Below are positions 23,701 to 32,251 of a DNA stretch of 33,674 nt, piece by piece; the first letter of the stretch is position 1; every line of letters starts with the position of its first letter. The DNA is from Rhodoferax sp. (GTDB lineage Bacteria; Pseudomonadota; Gammaproteobacteria; Burkholderiales; Burkholderiaceae_C): NCBI GenBank assembly GCA_016790475.1, contig JAEUOX010000135.1, positions 1 through 33,674 on the forward strand, in the 5' to 3' direction. The translations under genes were made by a program, and so were the position numbers. The notes under the pieces are model-generated. The model was not told where the DNA came from. It did not search any database and saw only the letters and a list, made by a program, of their open reading frames with translations.

Positions 23701-24548
23701 AGGCGGCCCAGCGCCTGGACCCGCCAGGCCAGCCAGAACTTGCGCAGCGGCGTCAGGCTGACACGCTGGCGCAGCACCTGGAAGTTGTCGCGTTCGATCT
23801 CGCGCAGCAGCGCGCGGTAGATGCTGCCCATCATCAGCCCCGGCTTCTGGGCCCGGCGGTCTTCGGCAGGCAGCAGCGCCAGCGCCTCGTCGTAGCAGCG
23901 GTGGGCCCGCTCGGCCTGGAAGCGCATCAGGGCCTGGAAGCGCTGCTGGAAATCCGGCGACTCCTGGCGCTTCAGGATCTCGTGCGCCTTGACGTCGAAG
24001 CGCTGCAGTTCCTCCACCGGCAGGTAAATCCTTCCGCGCAGGGCGTCCTCGCCGACGTCGCGGATGATGTTGGTCAATTGCAGCGCCAGACCCAGCCGGT
24101 GGGCGTACGCAGTGGTCTGCGGGCTGGTCTGCCCGAAGATCCCGGCTGCGACCTCGCCCACGATGCCGGCCACCAGATGGCAGTAGCGCTGCAGCCCGGC
24201 GAAATCCAGATAGCGGGTCTGTTCCAGGTCCATCTGGCAGCCGTCGACGATGTCCAGCAGGTGGCGTTGTCCGATGCCGTAGTCGGCCGCCAGCGGCATC
24301 AGGGCCTGCAGCACCGGGTGGCTCGGCGTGCCGGCGTAGGCCCGGGCCACCTCACCGCGCCACCAGGCGAGCTTGGTCGCCGCGACGCCGGAATCCGTGG
24401 CATCGTCGACCACGTCGTCCACCTCCCGGCAGAACGCGTAGAAGGCGGTGATCGCCGCCCGGCGGGGCGGCGGCAGGAACAGGAAGGCGTAATAGAAGCT
24501 GCTGCCGGATGCCGCCGCCTTCTGCTGCACGTATTGCTGGGGCGTCAT
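23697..24548 (-). CDS. hpnD: Presqualene diphosphate synthase HpnD
   Basis: A 283-residue trans-isoprenyl diphosphate synthase of the squalene/phytoene class. The two Mg-binding acidic motifs are REVDDVVDD (41-49) and LTNIIRDVGED (158-168). It joins two farnesyl diphosphates to presqualene diphosphate, the substrate of HpnC. The ATG overlaps the hpnC stop by four bases (ATGA), and the stop overlaps hpnE by four, so the three proteins are probably made in equal amounts. It is distinguished from HpnC by the MTPQQYVQQKAAASGSSFYYA start. Confidence 0.94.
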   Translation of the reverse strand: MTPQQYVQQKAAASGSSFYYAFLFLPPPRRAAITAFYAFCREVDDVVDDATDSGVAATKLAWWRGEVARAYAGTPSHPVLQALMPLAADYGIGQRHLLDIVDGCQMDLEQTRYLDFAGLQRYCHLVAGIVGEVAAGIFGQTSPQTTAYAHRLGLALQLTNIIRDVGEDALRGRIYLPVEELQRFDVKAHEILKRQESPDFQQRFQALMRFQAERAHRCYDEALALLPAEDRRAQKPGLMMGSIYRALLREIERDNFQVLRQRVSLTPLRKFWLAWRVQALGRL

Positions 24549-25429
24549 GCGGGACCGGCCGTCAGGTTCGACGGCATGCGCCAGGCGCGCCACAGCAGCA
24601 GCGGGACATCGGTCTTCGCAAGGGTCGGGCGGGCGCGCCAGGTGGCATGGTCCATGGCGCGTATTTTCTCCGCAATGCGCAGGCCCCCCTGGACCACCAG
24701 GCGCAATTCCCAGCCGACGCGCCCGGGCAGTTGCGTGGCCAGTGGCGCGCCGCGGTGCATCAGCGCGACCGCGTCTTCGGTACAGGCCGCGAGCATGCGC
24801 GCTGCCGCGGCGCAGGGCTGGTCGCGCTGCAGGTCGGACTCCTGCACGCCGTGGCGCCGCATCTGTTCGCGGCTGGGGTACCAGCGGTCACGGGCCACAT
24901 CGACCCGGACGTCCTGCCAGAAGTTGATCAGTTGCAGCGCGGTGCAGATCTGGTCGCTGCGCTGCCGGGACAGCGCGTCCTGCACGCCGTACAGATGCAG
25001 CAGCAGGCGCCCGACCGGATTGGCCGAGCGGCTGCAGTAGTCCCGCAGTTCCTGGTCGGTCTCGTACCGGCGCGCCTCGGCGGTGTAGCGCACATCCTGC
25101 TCGAACGCGTCCAGCAGGGCGTCCAGTTCCGGCAGGGGCAATCGGAACTGGGCCAGCATCGACGCCAGTGCGGCGAAGACGCCCGGCCAGCGGTCGCTCG
25201 TGGGCTGGCCACCGGCGCAGGCGTGCAGGTCCGCACGGTAGCGCTGCAGGGCCTCCAGGCGTGCTGCCGGTGTCAGGTCTCCCTCGTCCGCCAGGTCGTC
25301 GGCGGTCCGGGCGAACCAGTAGATGGCGGCGATCGGAGGACGCAGGTGCCGGGGGCACAGCCAGGAGGCAACCGGGAAGTTCTCGTAGTGTTCGGACGGG
25401 GCGCGGTAGGGGTCGGCGGGGCGCTGCAC
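24545..25429 (-). CDS. hpnC: Hydroxysqualene synthase HpnC
   Basis: A 294-residue paralog of HpnD with motifs RTADDLADEGD (41-51) and LQLINFWQDVRVD (165-177); the NFWQD spelling and the SEHYENFPVASWLCP beginning are typical of HpnC. It converts presqualene diphosphate to hydroxysqualene. It is the first gene of hpnCDE, giving squalene for hopanoids. The GTG at 25429 is the best start because homology begins directly after it; the nearby ATG is out of frame. No clear ribosome site is visible. The gene is divergent from the RND operon, with 93 bases between them. A squalene-hopene cyclase is not in the window. Confidence 0.93.
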   Translation of the reverse strand: MQRPADPYRAPSEHYENFPVASWLCPRHLRPPIAAIYWFARTADDLADEGDLTPAARLEALQRYRADLHACAGGQPTSDRWPGVFAALASMLAQFRLPLPELDALLDAFEQDVRYTAEARRYETDQELRDYCSRSANPVGRLLLHLYGVQDALSRQRSDQICTALQLINFWQDVRVDVARDRWYPSREQMRRHGVQESDLQRDQPCAAAARMLAACTEDAVALMHRGAPLATQLPGRVGWELRLVVQGGLRIAEKIRAMDHATWRARPTLAKTDVPLLLWRAWRMPSNLTAGPA

Positions 25430-25443
25430 GCAGGCATTGTCGC

Positions 25444-25472
25444 TTGACAGGCATCATCGATTCCTCTAGATT
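25444..25472 (+). promoter_or_regulatory. Sigma-70 promoter of the RND efflux operon
   Basis: A perfect -35 TTGACA (25444-25449), a 17-base spacer and TAGATT (25467-25472) form one of the best sigma-70 promoters in the window. Transcription would start near 25479, about 44 bases before the adaptor ATG and inside the palindrome listed next. Confidence 0.65.
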
Positions 25473-25492
25473 ACTGACCAGTTAGTCATTAA
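25471..25492. promoter_or_regulatory. TetR-like operator palindrome over the RND promoter start
   Basis: The 22-base element reads TTAnTGACnA, two central bases, TnGTCAnTAA, with 16 of 22 positions symmetric. It overlaps the last base of the -10 box and the predicted transcription start. The size and spelling resemble operators of TetR-family repressors of efflux pumps. No TetR gene is encoded in the window. Confidence 0.6.
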
Positions 25493-25522
25493 ATATCCGA
25501 TGCCCTGGCGCATCCGTGTCCC

Positions 25523-26617
25523 ATGCCGAACCCCATCCGAACCGGGGCTGTCGCCGCCCTGTGCCTGGCCCTCCTGCTGCTGACTGCCTGCTCCCGTCCG
25601 CCACCGGCCGAGGAGCCGGTGCGGGCGGTCAAGCTGATGACGATCGCCGCCGGGACGGTCGCCACCCAGCCGGAACTGGCCGGCGATGTGCGCGCGCGTG
25701 TGGAGTCCCGTATCGGCTTCCGGGTCGGCGGCAAGCTGGTTCGCCGCCAGGTCGAGGTCGGGCAGCGGGTGCGGCCGGGCCAGGTGCTGGCGCAACTGGA
25801 TGTGCAGGACTATGCGCTGGCGACGGACGCGGTGCGTGCGCAACTGCAGGTGGCCGTCACGAACCGCGACCTGGCCGAGGCGGATCTGAAGCGCTACCGC
25901 GAGCTGCGCGAGCAGAACTTCATCAGCAGCGCGGAGCTGGATCGGCGCGAGTCGACCTGGAAGGCCGCCAATGCCCAGGTGGAGCAGGCACGCGCACAAC
26001 TCGCCACACAGGGCAACCAGTCGGCCTACGCGACGCTGCGCTCGGACGTGGCGGGCGTCGTCGTCGGCGTGGAGGCGGAGCCGGGCCAGGTCGTGGGCGC
26101 CGGCACCCCGATCGTGCGCATCGCGCTCGACGGCCCGCGGGACGTGGTGTTCGCGATCGCGGAAGACCGTCTGGCGGACATCGCGATCGGCACGGCGGTG
26201 GAGCTGCGCCGCTGGGCGTCCAACCTGCGCTTGTCCGGCCAGGTGCGCGAGATCGGTGCGGTCGCGGATCCGGTCACCCGGACCTACCAGGTCAAGGCGT
26301 CGATTCCCAGCGCGACGGCTCCCGCGCTGGGCTCCACGATGGCTGTGGTGCCGGTGGCGCTGTCGGCCAAGGGCGCGCCTGCGATCAAGGTGCCCACCAG
26401 CGCGCTCAAGCAGCAGGGCCAGGGATCGGCGGTCTGGGTCTTCGATGCGGCCAGCTCCAGCGTGCGCACGCAGCCGGTGCAGGTGCTGGCCGCCGACGGC
26501 AATGAGGTCGTCGTCGCTTCCGGCCTGACGCCGGGCATGCAGGTGGTCATCGCAGGCGTCCACGTGCTCGCCGAAGGGCAGAAGGTCTCGGTCTTCAAGC
26601 CCCGGTCCACGCCATGA
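25523..26617 (+). CDS. RND efflux periplasmic adaptor (membrane fusion protein), lipoprotein
   Basis: A 364-residue adaptor. The N-terminus has a lipoprotein signal with lipobox LLTAC (Cys at about residue 24), then two lipoyl half-motifs (RVGGKLVRRQVEVGQRVRPGQ and SDVAGVVVGVEAEPGQVVGAG) flanking an alpha-hairpin of about 75 residues, and a beta-barrel region. It links the inner-membrane pump to an outer-membrane channel. The stop overlaps the pump gene by four bases (ATGA). The ATG has a weak ribosome site. The upstream promoter with a TetR-like palindrome suggests inducible efflux. Confidence 0.92.
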   Translation: MPNPIRTGAVAALCLALLLLTACSRPPPAEEPVRAVKLMTIAAGTVATQPELAGDVRARVESRIGFRVGGKLVRRQVEVGQRVRPGQVLAQLDVQDYALATDAVRAQLQVAVTNRDLAEADLKRYRELREQNFISSAELDRRESTWKAANAQVEQARAQLATQGNQSAYATLRSDVAGVVVGVEAEPGQVVGAGTPIVRIALDGPRDVVFAIAEDRLADIAIGTAVELRRWASNLRLSGQVREIGAVADPVTRTYQVKASIPSATAPALGSTMAVVPVALSAKGAPAIKVPTSALKQQGQGSAVWVFDAASSSVRTQPVQVLAADGNEVVVASGLTPGMQVVIAGVHVLAEGQKVSVFKPRSTP

Positions 26618-29600
26618 GCGTCACGTCGCCCCGCTCGGGCTTCAACCTGTCTCGCTGGGGCCTGGAGCACGCGGCCCTGACCCGTTACCTGATGGTGGTG
26701 CTGATGGTGCTGGGTGCCGCCGCCTATTTCCAGCTGGGGCAGGACGAGGACCCGCCCTTCGCCTTCCGCGTGATGGTGGTTCGCACCTTCTGGCCGGGCG
26801 CGACGGCGCAGCAGATGGCGGAGCAGGTCACCGATCGGATCGAGCGCACGCTGCAGGAGGTGCCGGAGGCCGACAAGATCCGCAGCTATTCCAAGCCCGG
26901 TGAATCCCTGATCGTGTTCCAGCTGAAGGATTCGTCGCGCGCGGCGGATGTGCCGAATGCCTGGTACACGGTGCGCAAGCGGGTCTCGGACATGGCGGGA
27001 ACACTACCGGCGGGGCTGCGCGGACCGTTCTTCAATGACGAGTTCGGCGACGTGTACGGCGTGATCTATGCGCTGGAGTCGGACGGCTTCTCGAATGCCG
27101 AGGTCAAGGTGTTCGCCGATGATGTGCGCCAGCAGCTGCTGCGTGTCCCGGACGTGAACAAGGTGGAGCTGTTCGGCGTGCAGGACGAAAAGGTCTACGT
27201 CGAGATCTCCCAGAAGCGGCTCGCGCGGCTGGGCCTGGACATGAACCAGGTGCTGGCCCAGCTGGCGCAGCAGAACGCGGTGGAGGGGGCGGGCAACGTC
27301 CAGACCCCGCTGGACACCCTGCAGGTGCGGGTGGCGGGGCAGTTCCAGTCGCTGGAGCAATTGCGTGGGATGCCGATCCGAGGCAGTTCTGGCCAGCAGC
27401 TCCGCCTGTCCGACATTGCCGAAGTGACCCGTGCCTACCTGGATCCGCCGGAGGTCAAGGTGCGCCACCAGGGGCGCCAGGTGATCGCGATCGGCGTGTC
27501 CATGGCCAAGGGCGGCGACATCATCGCGCTGGGCAAGGCGCTGAAGACGGCGACCCAGCAGATCGACCGCCAGCTGCCGGCGGGCCTGAAGCTGGTGCAA
27601 TTGCAGGACCAGCCAAGGGCGGTGGCCAGCTCGGTCAACGAGTTCGTCGGCGTGCTGGTGGAGGCGATCCTGATCGTGCTGGCCGTGAGCTTCGTCAGCC
27701 TCGGAGTGCACCGCCGGCAGGATGCCACGCGCTGGTATCGGCGCTATTACGTGGACATGCGGCCGGGCCTGATCGTGGGCATCACGATTCCGCTGGTGCT
27801 GGCGATGACCTTCATCGGCATGCACTACTGGGGGATCGGGCTGCACAAGATCTCGCTCGGCTCGCTGATCATCTCGCTGGGTCTGCTGGTCGATGACGCG
27901 ATCATTGCGGTGGAGATGATGGTGCGCAAGATCGAGGAGGGTTACGACAAGGTCCGTGCGGCCACGTTCGCCTACGAGATCACCGCGATGCCGATGCTGA
28001 CCGGTACGCTGATCACCGCGACCGGCTTCCTGCCGATCGGCATTGCCCGCTCGGTGACCGGCGAATACACCTTCGCGATCTTCGCCGTGACGGTGCTGGC
28101 GCTGGTCATCAGCTGGTTCGTGTCGGTGTACTTCGTTCCCTACCTGGGCACCGTGCTGCTGCGCACCCGCCCGCAGGTGCCGCTGGAAGGTGCGCGCCTG
28201 GAACAGCTCGAGGCGGCCGCCACCGGGGCCGACTTCGATCGGACCATCCGGGCCAGCGTCGTCGCCCATGGACACAAGGCGCCGACGCCGCACGAGAGCT
28301 TCGACAGCCCGTTCTACAACCATTTCAGGGCCCTGGTCGACTGGTGCATCGGGCACCGCTGGCTCACGATCGGCCTGACGATCGCGATCTTCGGCCTGGG
28401 GGTGGCCGGCATGGGGCGGGTCCAGCAGCAGTTCTTTCCGGATTCCAGCCGCCCGGAGATCCTGCTGGACGCCTGGTTCCCGGAAGGCACCTCGTTCAGT
28501 GCGAACGAGGCCGTCAGCCAGCGCATCGAGCAGCGGCTGATGCGTGAGCCTGGGGTCTCCAGCGTCAGCACCTGGGTCGGCTCCGGTGTGCCGCGCTTCT
28601 ATCTGCCGATGGATCTGCTGTTTCCGCAATCCAATGTGTCGCAGTTCATCGTGATTCCGAAGGACCTGCGCGAGCGCGAGGCCATCCGGGTACGGCTGCC
28701 GCGCCTGATGGCCGAGGAGTTTCCGGAGGTGCGCGCCCGCGTGAAGCTGCTGCCCAACGGTCCGCCGGTCCCGTATCCGGTGCAGTTCCGTGTCGCCGGG
28801 CCGGACCCGAGCGTGCTGCGCCAGCGGGCGGACGAGGTCAAGGCGGTGCTGCGCGAGAACCCGCACATGCGGGGTGTCAACGACAACTGGAACGAGTCGG
28901 TCAAGGCCCTGCGCCTGGAGATCGACCAGAGCAAGGCCCGGGCGCTCGGGGTCACGAGCCAGTCGGTGGCCCAGGCCTCGCGGACGCTGCTCAGCGGCAC
29001 CCGGATCGGGCAATACCGCGAAGGCGACAAGGCCATCGACATCGTGCTGCGCCAGCCCATGGACGAACGGGGCACCATCAGCAGCATCGCCGACGCCTAC
29101 CTGCCGACCGCCTCCGGGGCTTCGATCCCGATGGCCCAGCTGATCAAGCCCTCGCTCACCTGGGAGCCAGGCGTGATGTGGCGCGAGAACCGCGACTACG
29201 CGATCACGGTGCAGGGCGACATCGTCGAGGGCCTGCAGGGCGCGACCGTGACGGCCGAACTGCTGCCGGCCCTGCGCGCGCTGGAAGCGCGCTGGGCGGC
29301 CGGCGGCCCGGGGGGTTACCGGATCGACATCGCCGGGGCGGTGGAGGAGAGCAGCAAGGGCTCCGCATCGATCGCGGTGGGCATCCCGATCATGCTGTTC
29401 ATCACCTTCACGCTGCTGATGCTGCAGCTCAACAGCTTCAGCCGCGCGATGCTGGTGTTCCTGACCGGGCCACTCGGAATCGCCGGCGTCGCGGGGGCCC
29501 TGTTGCTGTTTGACCGGCCGTTCGGTTTCGTGGCGCTGCTGGGCGTGATCGCGCTGATGGGCATGATCCAGCGCAATTCGGTGATCCTGATCGACCAGAT

Positions 29601-29859
29601 CGAGCAGGACCGCGCGGTGGGGGTGCCGGCCTGGGAGGCGATCGTCGAGAGCGCCGTGCGGCGCCTGCGGCCGATCGTGCTGACGGCGGCGGCGGCCGTG
29701 CTGGCGATGATCCCGCTGTCCCGCTCGGTGTTCTGGGGGCCGATGGCGGTAGCGATCATGGGTGGGCTGATCGTCGCGACCGTGCTGACCCTGCTGTCGC
29801 TGCCCGCCATGTATGCGGCCTGGTTCCGGGTACGGCGCCCGGTGGCGGCGGCAAGCTAG
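26614..29859 (+). CDS. RND-family efflux transporter permease
   Basis: A 1,081-residue inner-membrane pump of the AcrB/HAE1-like family with two large periplasmic loops and about 12 membrane helices. The proton-relay Asp pair in TM4 is present (LVDDAI, Asp427-Asp428). In TM10, the position matching the AcrB relay Lys940 appears to be Arg987 (MGMIQRNSVILID). An insertion of about 60 residues follows the first transmembrane half (TRPQVPLEGARLEQL to HESFDSPF). It exports small hydrophobic or amphipathic compounds using the proton gradient; the substrate is unknown. No outer-membrane factor follows; the operon ends at a terminator. Confidence 0.92.
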   Translation: MSVTSPRSGFNLSRWGLEHAALTRYLMVVLMVLGAAAYFQLGQDEDPPFAFRVMVVRTFWPGATAQQMAEQVTDRIERTLQEVPEADKIRSYSKPGESLIVFQLKDSSRAADVPNAWYTVRKRVSDMAGTLPAGLRGPFFNDEFGDVYGVIYALESDGFSNAEVKVFADDVRQQLLRVPDVNKVELFGVQDEKVYVEISQKRLARLGLDMNQVLAQLAQQNAVEGAGNVQTPLDTLQVRVAGQFQSLEQLRGMPIRGSSGQQLRLSDIAEVTRAYLDPPEVKVRHQGRQVIAIGVSMAKGGDIIALGKALKTATQQIDRQLPAGLKLVQLQDQPRAVASSVNEFVGVLVEAILIVLAVSFVSLGVHRRQDATRWYRRYYVDMRPGLIVGITIPLVLAMTFIGMHYWGIGLHKISLGSLIISLGLLVDDAIIAVEMMVRKIEEGYDKVRAATFAYEITAMPMLTGTLITATGFLPIGIARSVTGEYTFAIFAVTVLALVISWFVSVYFVPYLGTVLLRTRPQVPLEGARLEQLEAAATGADFDRTIRASVVAHGHKAPTPHESFDSPFYNHFRALVDWCIGHRWLTIGLTIAIFGLGVAGMGRVQQQFFPDSSRPEILLDAWFPEGTSFSANEAVSQRIEQRLMREPGVSSVSTWVGSGVPRFYLPMDLLFPQSNVSQFIVIPKDLREREAIRVRLPRLMAEEFPEVRARVKLLPNGPPVPYPVQFRVAGPDPSVLRQRADEVKAVLRENPHMRGVNDNWNESVKALRLEIDQSKARALGVTSQSVAQASRTLLSGTRIGQYREGDKAIDIVLRQPMDERGTISSIADAYLPTASGASIPMAQLIKPSLTWEPGVMWRENRDYAITVQGDIVEGLQGATVTAELLPALRALEARWAAGGPGGYRIDIAGAVEESSKGSASIAVGIPIMLFITFTLLMLQLNSFSRAMLVFLTGPLGIAGVAGALLLFDRPFGFVALLGVIALMGMIQRNSVILIDQIEQDRAVGVPAWEAIVESAVRRLRPIVLTAAAAVLAMIPLSRSVFWGPMAVAIMGGLIVATVLTLLSLPAMYAAWFRVRRPVAAAS

Positions 29860-29883
29860 AATCTCCGGCTTACCGATTGCTTG

Positions 29884-29913
29884 GGGGCGGCTCGCTGGGC
29901 CGCCCCGTTTCGT
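29884..29913 (+). terminator. Intrinsic terminator of the RND operon
   Basis: GGGGCGGC (29884-29891) and GCCGCCCC (29899-29906) form an 8-bp stem with a 7-base loop, followed by GTTTCGTT. It lies 24 bases after the pump stop and 13 before the tRNA. Confidence 0.7.
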
Positions 29914-29919
29914 TGTCGG

Positions 29920-30006
29920 GCGCGGGTGGCGAAATTGGTAGACGCACCAGGTTTAGGTCCTGACGCCAGCAATGGTGTGGGGGTTCGAGTCCCCCCCCGC
30001 GCACCA
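29920..30006 (+). tRNA. tRNA-Leu (anticodon UAG)
   Basis: An 87-base cloverleaf with CCA encoded. The acceptor arms are GCGCGGG (29920-29926) and CCCGCGC (29996-30002) with discriminator A. The D-loop has GGTAGACGC, the T-arm GGGGGTTCGAGTCCCCC, and the variable arm is long, as in class II tRNA. The anticodon TAG is at 29954-29956 in the loop TTTAGGT; it reads CUA and, with modification, other CUN codons. The base pair at the foot of the anticodon stem (29947/29963) is C-A, a small oddity. It stands directly before tig, an arrangement common in betaproteobacteria. Confidence 0.95.
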
Positions 30007-30129
30007 CGGGCGGCCCCGCCGGGGATGCCGCAGGCCGGCGGGCCGGGTGCACGCATCCGGTGCTGCGGGCAGAGGAATGTTGGTCACATGGGGCCGCTTC
30101 GTGTCGCCCCCCAAATTTAGGAGAAGAGC

Positions 30130-31440
30130 ATGGCTGTGAGTGTGGAAACCCTGGAGAAGCTGGAGCGCAAGATCACCCTGACGCTGCCGGTCAACGTGAT
30201 CCAGAACGAGGTGCAGTCCCGTCTGCGTCGCCTGGCCAAGACGGTCAAGATGGACGGCTTCCGCCCCGGCAAGGTGCCGATGAACGTGGTTGCCCAGCGC
30301 TACGGCTACTCGGTGCACTACGAGGTCATGAACGACAAGGTCGGCGAGGCCTTCTCCACGGCGGCCAACGAAGCCAAGCTGCGGGTGGCCGGCCAGCCCC
30401 GCATCACCGAGAAGGAAGGCTCCCCCGAGGGAGAGCTGGCCTTCGACGCAGTCTTCGAGGTCTTTCCGGAAGTGGTGCTGAGCGACCTGGCCGGCGTGGA
30501 GGTCGAGAAGCTGTCCTCCGAAGTGACGCCGGCGGCCATCGACCGCACGCTGGACATCCTGCGCAAGCAGCGCCGCACCTTCGCGCTGCGCCCGCAGGAC
30601 GCGGCCGCCCAGGTCGGTGACCGCGCCACGGTGGACTTCGAAGGCAAGATCGACGGCGAGCCGTTTGCCGGCGGCCAGGCCCAGGATTTCCAGTTCATCC
30701 TGGGTGACGGCCAGATGCTCAAGGAGTTCGAGGAAGCCACCATCGGCATGAAGGTCGGCGAAAGCAAGACCTTCCAGCTCGCCTTCCCGGCGGACTACCA
30801 CGGCAAGGATGTCGCGGGGAAGACGGCGGATTTCATGGTCTCGGTCAAGAAGATCGAGGCGGCCCACCTGCCGGAGGTCGACTCCGCGCTCGCCAAGTCG
30901 CTCGGCATTGCCGACGCCAGTGTCGAGGGCCTGCGTGCCGACATCCAGAAGAACCTGGAGCGGGAGGTCAAGTTCCGCCTGATGGCCCGCAACAAGCAGG
31001 CGGCGATGGACGCGCTGGTGTCCCGCGCGCAGCTCGACCTGCCCAAGGCGAGCGTCCAGTCCGAACTGGAGCGGCTGATCGAGAACGCCCGCGCCGACCT
31101 GAAGCAGCGCGGCATCAAGGACGCCGACAAGGCGCCGATCCCGGAAGAAGTCTTCCGTCCGCAGGCCGAGCGCCGCGTGCGCCTGGGTCTGGTCGTGGCG
31201 GAACTCGTCCGCACGCACAACCTGCAGGCCCGTCCGGAGCAGATCAAGGCCCATATCGACGACCTGGCGGCCAGCTACGAGAAGCCTGCCGATGTCGTGC
31301 GCTGGTACTACGGCGACAACAAGCGCATGGCCGAGGTGGAAGCGATCGTGATCGAGAACAATGTGACAGACTTCGTGCTGGGGCAGGCCAAGATCACCGA
31401 TAAGCAGGTCGACTTCGACGAGTTGATGGGGCAGAACTGA
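30130..31440 (+). CDS. tig: Trigger factor
   Basis: The 436-residue ribosome-associated chaperone and peptidyl-prolyl isomerase has the usual three parts: an N-terminal ribosome-binding domain with the signature GFRPGKVPMNVV (about 38-49), an FKBP-type PPIase domain around GDRATVDFEGKIDGEPFAGG (about 160-180), and the C-terminal alpha-helical arms. It binds near the L23 exit site and shields new chains. The ATG is fixed by AGGAGA five bases upstream (30119-30124). Clp protease genes follow in the standard order. Confidence 0.97.
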   Translation: MAVSVETLEKLERKITLTLPVNVIQNEVQSRLRRLAKTVKMDGFRPGKVPMNVVAQRYGYSVHYEVMNDKVGEAFSTAANEAKLRVAGQPRITEKEGSPEGELAFDAVFEVFPEVVLSDLAGVEVEKLSSEVTPAAIDRTLDILRKQRRTFALRPQDAAAQVGDRATVDFEGKIDGEPFAGGQAQDFQFILGDGQMLKEFEEATIGMKVGESKTFQLAFPADYHGKDVAGKTADFMVSVKKIEAAHLPEVDSALAKSLGIADASVEGLRADIQKNLEREVKFRLMARNKQAAMDALVSRAQLDLPKASVQSELERLIENARADLKQRGIKDADKAPIPEEVFRPQAERRVRLGLVVAELVRTHNLQARPEQIKAHIDDLAASYEKPADVVRWYYGDNKRMAEVEAIVIENNVTDFVLGQAKITDKQVDFDELMGQN

Positions 31441-31444
31441 CGCC

Positions 31445-31458
31445 TGCCGGCGCCGGCA
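31445..31458. repeat. 14-bp GC palindrome after tig
   Basis: TGCCGGCGCCGGCA is a perfect palindrome four bases after the tig stop. It has no loop room for a normal terminator hairpin and no T-tract. A similar 12-bp palindrome follows clpX. Purpose unknown; it may be an RNA-end or protein-binding feature, or chance in GC-rich DNA. Confidence 0.35.
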
Positions 31459-31548
31459 CTGCGGGGGAGTCCCTTGCAGTCCGGCCGGGTGGCCGCATCT
31501 GCCAGGGGTCGATGCATCGGTATCGCGATCAATCTTGGGGAATCCAGC

Positions 31549-32169
31549 ATGAATTTTCAGAACAACGCCCACGAGACCCAGGGCCTGGGCATGGTGCCCA
31601 TGGTCATCGAGCAATCCGGGCGGGGTGAGCGTTCCTACGACATCTACTCCCGGCTGCTGAAGGAGCGGGTGATCTTCCTGGTCGGCCCGGTCAATGACCA
31701 GACGGCCAACCTGGTGGTGGCGCAGCTGCTGTTCCTGGAAAGCGAGAACCCGGACAAGGACATCTCGTTCTACATCAATTCCCCGGGCGGATCGGTGTCC
31801 GCCGGAATGGCGATCTTCGACACGATGAACTTCATCAAGCCGGACGTCTCCACGCTGTGCACCGGCTTCGCGGCCAGCATGGGCGCGTTCCTGTTGGCGG
31901 CCGGCGCCAAGGGCAAGCGGTTCTCGCTGCCCAACTCCAAGGTCATGATCCACCAGCCCTCCGGCGGCAGCCAGGGCCAGGCCACCGAGATCGAGATCCA
32001 GGCCCGCGAGATCCTGAAGACCCGCGAGCAGCTCAACCGGATCCTGGCGGAGCGCACCGGGCAGCCGCTCGAACGCATTGCACGCGACACCGAGCGCGAC
32101 TACTACATGTCTGCGGACGAAGCCAAGGAGTACGGGCTCGTCGACCAGGTGATCGCCAAGCGCTCCTGA
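31549..32169 (+). CDS. clpP: ATP-dependent Clp protease proteolytic subunit
   Basis: A 206-residue serine peptidase with the complete triad Ser110 ([10 protein letters not shown]), His135 (VMIHQPSGG) and Asp184 (RDTERDYYM). The first ~15 residues are the usual short propeptide region before the mature enzyme. Two heptamer rings form the proteolytic chamber and dock to ClpX encoded next. The ATG at 31549 is the family start ([21 protein letters not shown]). It lies 108 bases after tig. Confidence 0.97.
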   Translation: MNFQNNAHETQGLGMVPMVIEQSGRGERSYDIYSRLLKERVIFLVGPVNDQTANLVVAQLLFLESENPDKDISFYINSPGGSVSAGMAIFDTMNFIKPDVSTLCTGFAASMGAFLLAAGAKGKRFSLPNSKVMIHQPSGGSQGQATEIEIQAREILKTREQLNRILAERTGQPLERIARDTERDYYMSADEAKEYGLVDQVIAKRS

Positions 32170-32251
32170 TATCCGGGTGCGCCTGCGGGGTCGCAGGGCG
32201 GCGCAGCGCTTTTCGGTATCATGACGCCAAATTGTTGAGGGCACTGTTTCC

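Noticed and set aside
27004..29013. A 669-codon open frame antisense to the RND pump gene
   Set aside because: Low-complexity Arg/Gln/His-rich translation with no recognisable motif, wholly inside the pump gene; third-position GC bias explains it.
26614..29859. The RND pump as HpnN, the hopanoid transporter, because it adjoins hpnCDE
   Set aside because: The protein is AcrB-like in size and has a separate periplasmic adaptor gene. HpnN is of another RND branch and works without such an adaptor; proximity alone is not enough.
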